DNA of 10,248 bases from Synechococcales cyanobacterium PMM_0002 (lineage in GTDB: Bacteria; Cyanobacteriota; Cyanobacteriia; Elainellales; Elainellaceae). Where the stretch lies: the NCBI GenBank assembly GCA_949127925.1, contig CASBQX010000348.1, forward strand, positions 1-10,248, read 5' to 3'. The notes under the pieces are model-generated. The model saw only the letters and a program-made list of their open reading frames with translations, was not told the DNA's origin and did not search any database. Made by a program: the position numbers and the translations under genes. Of this stretch, positions 6,579 to 10,248 are shown in pieces. The stretch's first letter is position 1. Every line of letters starts with the position of its first letter.

Positions 6579-7295
6579 CTATTTTTTGGGGCGATCGCCC
6601 GTTCGTCCGCTGCCCGGACGGGAAGCGCTATCCACCCGGCTAGGCGGCTCGACGGTTAGCTGCTGACGGCCATTGCGCACCACCCGTAACATTTCGTTAA
6701 ACTGTTGCTCTAGATCTTGGAGGACGCGATCGGCATAGTCATCGGCTCCAGCCTGTACATCTTCGGATTCGGCGATCGCCCGTCGCCGCATCTCATCTAA
6801 TTCCTGCTGAGCCTGCCGCCGCATGCGCTCAATTTCGGTCATCGCCTGCTCTTGGGCAGCTTCACATTCCTGCTGCACCCGCTGGCGAATCTGCTTCATT
6901 TCAATCTCTGCTTGGCGAATCAAGCCCATCTCATCCAAAATCTGGGCGGCTCGCCGTTCTGCTGTTTCAATAATTTCTTGAGCATATTGTTCGGCTTCAA
7001 GCAGCACTTCTTCCTTATGCTGCAAGAGCTTTCTAGCCTCTTCAAAAGCGGCAGGAAGATTAATTTGTACCAGTGCCAGCTGATCCAACAGCTGATCCTC
7101 ATTCACAATCGTGCGACTGAAAATGCGCGGACTGTCCAGAATCATCTCTTCCAGTTTTTCTAGCTCGCGCTGAATATCTACTCCACCGACCCGGACGGCT
7201 TCTCCGTTGGCCACAGAACTGGGGGAGACTCCAGAGTTGGCTGGGGTTCCGGGGCGATCAGGGGAGAGGCGATTGGGGGAGTCTTGGCGTAGCAT
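6579..7295 (-). CDS. DivIVA-like coiled-coil protein encoded after coaD
   Basis: 238 residues from the ATG at 7295. Residues 1-38 are polar and Pro/Ser-rich. A conserved-looking block follows (DIQRELEKLEEMILDSPRI, 40-58), then DQLLDQLALVQINLPAAF (67-84) and a long coiled coil (about 85-205) rich in Glu, Gln, Arg and Ala with heptad spacing. The tail is basic and disordered (RTGDRPKK). Cyanobacteria often have such a gene next to coaD; it is annotated as DivIVA-like or as resembling ATP synthase subunit b, and a scaffold role at membrane or septum is an inference. The first 118 bases overlap the end of coaD in another frame. A GTG at 7214 would shorten the overlap to 37 bases and still keep the conserved block. 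Neither start has a good Shine-Dalgarno, so translational coupling to coaD is likely. Confidence 0.85.
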   Translation of the reverse strand: MLRQDSPNRLSPDRPGTPANSGVSPSSVANGEAVRVGGVDIQRELEKLEEMILDSPRIFSRTIVNEDQLLDQLALVQINLPAAFEEARKLLQHKEEVLLEAEQYAQEIIETAERRAAQILDEMGLIRQAEIEMKQIRQRVQQECEAAQEQAMTEIERMRRQAQQELDEMRRRAIAESEDVQAGADDYADRVLQDLEQQFNEMLRVVRNGRQQLTVEPPSRVDSASRPGSGRTGDRPKK

Positions 7296-7756
7296 TGGCG
7301 AATATCTAACGCAACAGCTTGAGGGACCAGGTGATCAATGGGACCGCTAAACTTAGCAATTTCTTTTACCAAGCTACTGCTAAGAAAACTGTATTCGCTT
7401 GACGTAGCTAGGAAGAAGGTTTCGATGTCATTTGCTAGCGTCTTATTGGTGTGCGCCATTTGCAGCTCTTTTTCAAAATCTGAGAGCACCCTCAACCCTC
7501 GCAGCAGCATTTTGGCTCCTCGCTTTTTGGCGTAGGTGACGGTTAAACCGTCAAAGCTGTCTACTTCCACGTTGCTCCAATGCCGGGTGGCATGGCGAAT
7601 TTGTTCAACCCGCTGATTCACCGGGAACAGGGGTTTTTTAGTCGGGTTCCGCATCACCACTACAATTAGTTGGTCAAAGAGCCGACAGCCGCGCTCAATG
7701 ATATCTAAATGGCCGAGGGTGATGGGGTCGAAGCTGCCTGGATAAATCGCTATCAC
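7178..7756 (-). CDS. coaD: phosphopantetheine adenylyltransferase (CoaD)
   Basis: Catalyses the fourth step of coenzyme A synthesis, joining 4'-phosphopantetheine and ATP to dephospho-CoA and pyrophosphate in the cytoplasm. The nucleotidyltransferase motif is clear: YPGSFDPITLGHLDII with the TxGH signature (T13-H16). Also present are MRNPTKKPLF (35-44), LLRGLRVLSDFEKELQMAHT (84-103) and the C-terminal SSSLVKEIA (126-134). The start is GTG at 7754-7756; MIAIYPGSF begins where CoaD normally begins, and no clear Shine-Dalgarno is visible. The usual length is about 160 residues; here there are 192, because a Pro-rich tail of about 33 residues (PPIASPLIAPEPQP...) follows the normal end. Codons 154-192 overlap the start of the DivIVA-like gene. 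The enzyme itself looks intact. Confidence 0.97.
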   Translation of the reverse strand: MIAIYPGSFDPITLGHLDIIERGCRLFDQLIVVVMRNPTKKPLFPVNQRVEQIRHATRHWSNVEVDSFDGLTVTYAKKRGAKMLLRGLRVLSDFEKELQMAHTNKTLANDIETFFLATSSEYSFLSSSLVKEIAKFSGPIDHLVPQAVALDIRQCYAKTPPIASPLIAPEPQPTLESPPVLWPTEKPSGSVE

Positions 7757-7829
7757 AACCGATTATGTTTTATTTTAAGGGAAAAATATATCAAATCTCA
7801 GCCATTCCCTGTAGGCAGGGCGTCACGTC

Positions 7830-7835
7830 ATTATA
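7830..7835 (-). promoter_or_regulatory. candidate -10 element for coaD
   Basis: A perfect TATAAT on the minus strand (7835 to 7830), in the 159-base gap between pepP and coaD. It predicts a leader of about 67 bases before the GTG start, and that leader would begin with a small hairpin (CCCTG-TAGG-CAGGG, 7807-7820). No convincing -35 is seen at 16-18 bases. It suggests coaD can be transcribed apart from pepP. Confidence 0.35.
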
Positions 7836-7915
7836 CAGGCTGCGCCTAAATTGCTTCGAGTGAGTTTTAGATCAATGGGTGGAAGGGAATAAGCGATTGA
7901 TTATAGAGGTCAACG

Positions 7916-9313
7916 CTAGCGGCTAATCAGTGCTTCGATCGCATCCGCGTGGGTCGGCAAAGCAGCCGTTAACACCTCACACCCGGTATCAGTCACCAGC
8001 ACGTCGTTTTCAATCCGGATACCGCGCACGTCGGCAAATTTCGTCAGATGCTCCCAGTTAACGCAGTCTTGATAGGTAGCGCGCCGTTCGGGATCGTTGA
8101 GCAGGGCAGGCACTTGATAAAAGCCGGGTTCGATGGTGACCACCATACCGGGGCGCAGGGGGCGGTTGAGCCGCAGGTAGCACAGGCCAAAGCGATCGCT
8201 GCGGCTGCGTCCGGTTTCGTATCCAGCCAAGTCGCCTAAATCTTCCATATCGTGCACATCTAGCCCCAGCAAATGCCCAATTCCGTGAGGGAAAAATAGG
8301 GCATGGGCGTCGCGAGCCACTAGCTGATCGGGCTGACCGCGCAAAATCCCTAGAGAGACTAATCCCTCGGCCAGGGTCTGGGCAGCCAGCAGGTGGAGAT
8401 CTTGATATTCGACGCCGGGGCGCAGTTGCTCAATGCAGCGATCGTGGGCGGCTAGCACTACGTCGTAGAGGTCGCGCTGAGTTGGCGAAAATTTGCCCGA
8501 AACTGGCCAGGTTCGGGTCACGTCTGAGGCCCAGCCCGACTCGGCTTCGGCACCAACATCGGCCAGCAGCAAGTCTCCAGGTTGCAGGGGATGGTGGTAC
8601 TGGTTGTTGTGCAGCACTTCACCATGCACAGTCACGATGCTAGAGTAAGCGGTCGTCATATTGTGCGCCAAAATCACGCCTTCCATAGCCGCCCGGATCT
8701 GGGCTTCGCGATGGGCCAGACGGGTAGCGGCCATGCCAGCAATATGTGCCTCAACTGTGACGGCAGCGGCAGCGCGGATTTCGGCCAACCCTGCGGCATC
8801 GTGACACAGGCGCATGTGGGCGATCGCCTTGGCCAATGCCCCATCTAGTCCCTGCGCCTGATGGGCAGACGCGACCGGGCGATCGAGCAGGCGCGGCTGC
8901 TGTTGGCGCGTGGCCGGGTCTTGCACCGATAGGGTTGCAGCTCCCGAGGTGCGAGACATCAAGGCAATTAAGGGAAAGGCTGCATCGGCTCCGATTGCGG
9001 CGGCAATTTCATCGCGAGTAGATGTCACCCCGTGCCACAGCAGATCGGCTGGCGTGGGATCGTCTTTGAATAGTTCTAGCCGCCCTTTTTCTAGCCGAAT
9101 GGCCGCATTTTCTAACGGCACCCCAGCAAAGTATAGAAAATGGCTACTGGTGCGAAACGGGTATATATTGGCCGGAAAATTGCGAGCACTGCTGCGCCCG
9201 GACCACAAAACAACGGGGACATCAATCAACGCGGTCAGCTGGTGACGACGCTGCTTGAGCGTTTCTGCCAGAGGCAGGCAAGCAGCCGATGGGGGAAGGT
9301 CTTGAATCTGCAT
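7916..9313 (-). CDS. pepP: Xaa-Pro aminopeptidase (M24B, aminopeptidase P)
   Basis: 465 residues. An aminopeptidase P N-terminal domain (about 10-150, with YPFRTSSHFLYFAG) precedes a pita-bread M24 catalytic domain (about 175-445). All five metal ligands of the dinuclear site are identifiable: D252 (LLADVGAE), D264 (ASDVTRTWP), H347 in the HGIGHLLGLDVHD block, E395 (VVTIEPGFY) and E435 (GIRIEND). The supporting histidines H343 and H354 are also present. The enzyme removes an N-terminal residue preceding proline and takes part in cytoplasmic peptide turnover. The length is close to the E. coli enzyme. It starts 54 bases after the TetR gene stop on the same strand, so the two may share a transcript. 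Other M24B members (prolidase) are possible, but the N-terminal domain favours PepP. Confidence 0.95.
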   Translation of the reverse strand: MQIQDLPPSAACLPLAETLKQRRHQLTALIDVPVVLWSGRSSARNFPANIYPFRTSSHFLYFAGVPLENAAIRLEKGRLELFKDDPTPADLLWHGVTSTRDEIAAAIGADAAFPLIALMSRTSGAATLSVQDPATRQQQPRLLDRPVASAHQAQGLDGALAKAIAHMRLCHDAAGLAEIRAAAAVTVEAHIAGMAATRLAHREAQIRAAMEGVILAHNMTTAYSSIVTVHGEVLHNNQYHHPLQPGDLLLADVGAEAESGWASDVTRTWPVSGKFSPTQRDLYDVVLAAHDRCIEQLRPGVEYQDLHLLAAQTLAEGLVSLGILRGQPDQLVARDAHALFFPHGIGHLLGLDVHDMEDLGDLAGYETGRSRSDRFGLCYLRLNRPLRPGMVVTIEPGFYQVPALLNDPERRATYQDCVNWEHLTKFADVRGIRIENDVLVTDTGCEVLTAALPTHADAIEALISR

Positions 9314-9367
9314 CTTCTAATTGTAAAGAGTCTCAGCCCTGACCTGAGAAAACTTCACACCCGCTGA

Positions 9368-9988
9368 CTATTCACTGGTCTGCGCCAGGACGCCATTCAG
9401 AAAGATATCGGCAATCCCTTCTGCCATCTCTTTCATGGCGTCAGGAGAAGACTGCTCGGGCATCAGGGTATCTCGGCTAAATCCAGCTACTGTAAACATG
9501 CCCAAAAACACCTGAGCTACAACCCGAGGATTCATCGGTCGGTAGATGCCGCGCTCCATCGCTGTTTGAAAGAATGCTTCGGCTACGTCTGTCATTTTGA
9601 CGATGACTTCAGCCTGAATTCGATCGCGCAAATCGGGATGAAACTGCGCTTCCATGAAGCAGACCCGCAACAGATCGGCATTTTGATGCAGGTTCAGCAT
9701 CCGTTTTTTCATCACTTGGGCGATCGCCTTATAGCTGCCCATCTCACTCAGCTCGGTGAGCAAATCCGTCAGAATTTCAACCCAACCCTGCGTCACCACC
9801 TCAACTAAGATGGCCTTCTTGTTTTCAAAATGGCGAAATAGCGTCCCCTCTGCCACGCCAGCCGCCTCAGCTAAGTCGTGAGTGGTCGTGCCATCAAACC
9901 CGCGCCGCGCAAACAGCCGCTGTGCCGCCTGCAAGATTCGCGATCGCGGTTCGCCCTCAGACGGAGAGGGGCGACGGAAAATTTGCAT
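9368..9988 (-). CDS. TetR/AcrR-family transcriptional regulator
   Basis: 206 residues, the usual length. The N-terminal helix-turn-helix is typical: RILQAAQRLFARRGFDGTTT (17-36), then HDLAEAAGVAEGTLFRHFENK (37-57) with the family's 'A.aaGva.GtlfrhF..K' pattern. The C-terminal part (about 62-200) is all-helical and variable, the ligand-binding and dimer region; the ligand is unknown. Such proteins usually repress their own gene and neighbours until a small molecule binds. A perfect dyad 48 bases upstream of the start (10037-10054) is a fitting operator. pepP follows 54 bases downstream, so it may be controlled too. The ATG at 9988 lies 8 bases after GGGGA. Confidence 0.93.
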   Translation of the reverse strand: MQIFRRPSPSEGEPRSRILQAAQRLFARRGFDGTTTHDLAEAAGVAEGTLFRHFENKKAILVEVVTQGWVEILTDLLTELSEMGSYKAIAQVMKKRMLNLHQNADLLRVCFMEAQFHPDLRDRIQAEVIVKMTDVAEAFFQTAMERGIYRPMNPRVVAQVFLGMFTVAGFSRDTLMPEQSSPDAMKEMAEGIADIFLNGVLAQTSE

Positions 9989-10012
9989 AGCCTTATCCCC
10001 AGCGTGACAAAC

Positions 10013-10054
10013 ATTCTAGACTGACGCCACCTAAACAATTGCTGAGCAGCAATT
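10013..10054 (-). promoter_or_regulatory. candidate promoter and operator of the TetR gene
   Basis: A perfect dyad AATTGCTG-AG-CAGCAATT (10037-10054) lies 18 bases upstream of a -10-like TAGAAT on the minus strand (10018 to 10013), so it covers the -35 zone. A protein bound there would block the promoter, as expected for TetR autorepression. The -35 itself is poor, and the size of the dyad (18 bp) is in the usual TetR operator range. Confidence 0.42.
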
Positions 10055-10131
10055 AAGCGGGAGCTGTCTCGAATATTGTCTAATGCAAAAGCAGAGAATC
10101 TGCCTGAGGTTTACAGAACTTAGGATATGCA

Positions 10132-10167
10132 AAATTCCCGACCCTAAACTAATGAGATCGGGAATTT
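10132..10167 (-). terminator. rho-independent-type terminator of the gene entering from the right
   Basis: AAATTCCCGA (10132-10141) and TCGGGAATTT (10158-10167) form a perfect 10-bp stem with a 16-nt loop. Read on the minus strand the stem runs into TTTT, as in an intrinsic terminator; on the plus strand it is followed by GTAAAG. It lies 27 bases past the stop codon of the partial minus-strand gene at the edge. Confidence 0.6.
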
Positions 10168-10194
10168 GTAAAGATGAACCTGACGGCAAGCAGC

Positions 10195-10248
10195 CTACAG
10201 CCCTTTCAACAAGCCAACTAAACCGTGGTGAGTTAACACTTCGAGCAC
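10195..10248 (-). CDS. C-terminal end of an unidentified gene (partial)
   Basis: On the minus strand the frame is open from the window edge for 17 codons (ending LTHHGLVGLLKGL) to a TAG at 10197-10195. The stop is followed after 27 bases by a strong hairpin with a T-run, which is why I call this a real gene end. The tail looks amphipathic. The product cannot be identified from so little sequence. It runs in the same direction as the TetR gene but is separated from it by the terminator. Confidence 0.45.
   Translation of the reverse strand: MLEVLTHHGLVGLLKGL

Noticed and set aside
8910..9245. 111-codon plus-strand frame opposite pepP.
   Set aside because: Antisense to a conserved enzyme with all its active-site residues; shadow frame in GC-rich coding sequence.
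1..10248. CRISPR array, transposon, tRNA or rRNA gene.
   Set aside because: No regularly spaced repeats, no transposase or terminal inverted repeats, and no tRNA-like cloverleaf or conserved rRNA stretch were seen.

Overview
The window reads as chromosomal DNA of a cyanobacterium, most likely a filamentous one. By eye I count 16 copies of the HIP1 octamer GCGATCGC in 10.2 kb, roughly one per 640 bases, a hallmark of many cyanobacterial genomes. A palindromic repeat typical of cyanobacteria (core GAGACGCGATT/AATCGCGTCTC) lies at 6537-6562. The gene set (a giant TIR/WD40 protein, coaD overlapping a DivIVA-like coiled-coil gene, pepP) fits the same group. No rRNA, tRNA, CRISPR array, transposase or phage gene is visible.

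Left part (1-5234): a conflict- or signalling-type cluster. A large plus-strand gene, cut by the left edge, encodes the end of a TIR domain, one transmembrane helix and about 15 WD40 repeats. Facing it on the minus strand are a small exported-type peptide (2961-3188), a two-transmembrane DUF4231/SLATT protein (3461-4285) and a SLOG-fold protein of the prokaryotic TRPM-like LSDAT type (4440-5234). SLOG and SLATT form the predicted 'nucleotide sensor plus membrane effector' pair known from comparative genomics. A TIR protein next door makes an NAD-derived signal a reasonable but unproven hypothesis. This is the most interesting part of the window.

Middle (5235-6570): a divergent intergenic region with a small dyad near the SLOG start and a perfect 12-bp tandem repeat before a plus-strand zinc-dependent medium-chain dehydrogenase. 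The palindromic cyanobacterial repeat forms the last codons of that dehydrogenase.

Right part (6579-9988, all minus strand): in order of transcription, a TetR-type repressor, Xaa-Pro aminopeptidase (pepP), phosphopantetheine adenylyltransferase (coaD) and a DivIVA-like coiled-coil protein. CoaD has an unusually long proline-rich tail whose codons overlap the start of the coiled-coil gene by up to 118 bases. The TetR gene has a perfect 8-2-8 dyad upstream, a candidate autoregulatory operator. At the right edge a hairpin followed by a T-run on the minus strand lies just past the last 17 codons of another minus-strand gene that enters from outside the window.
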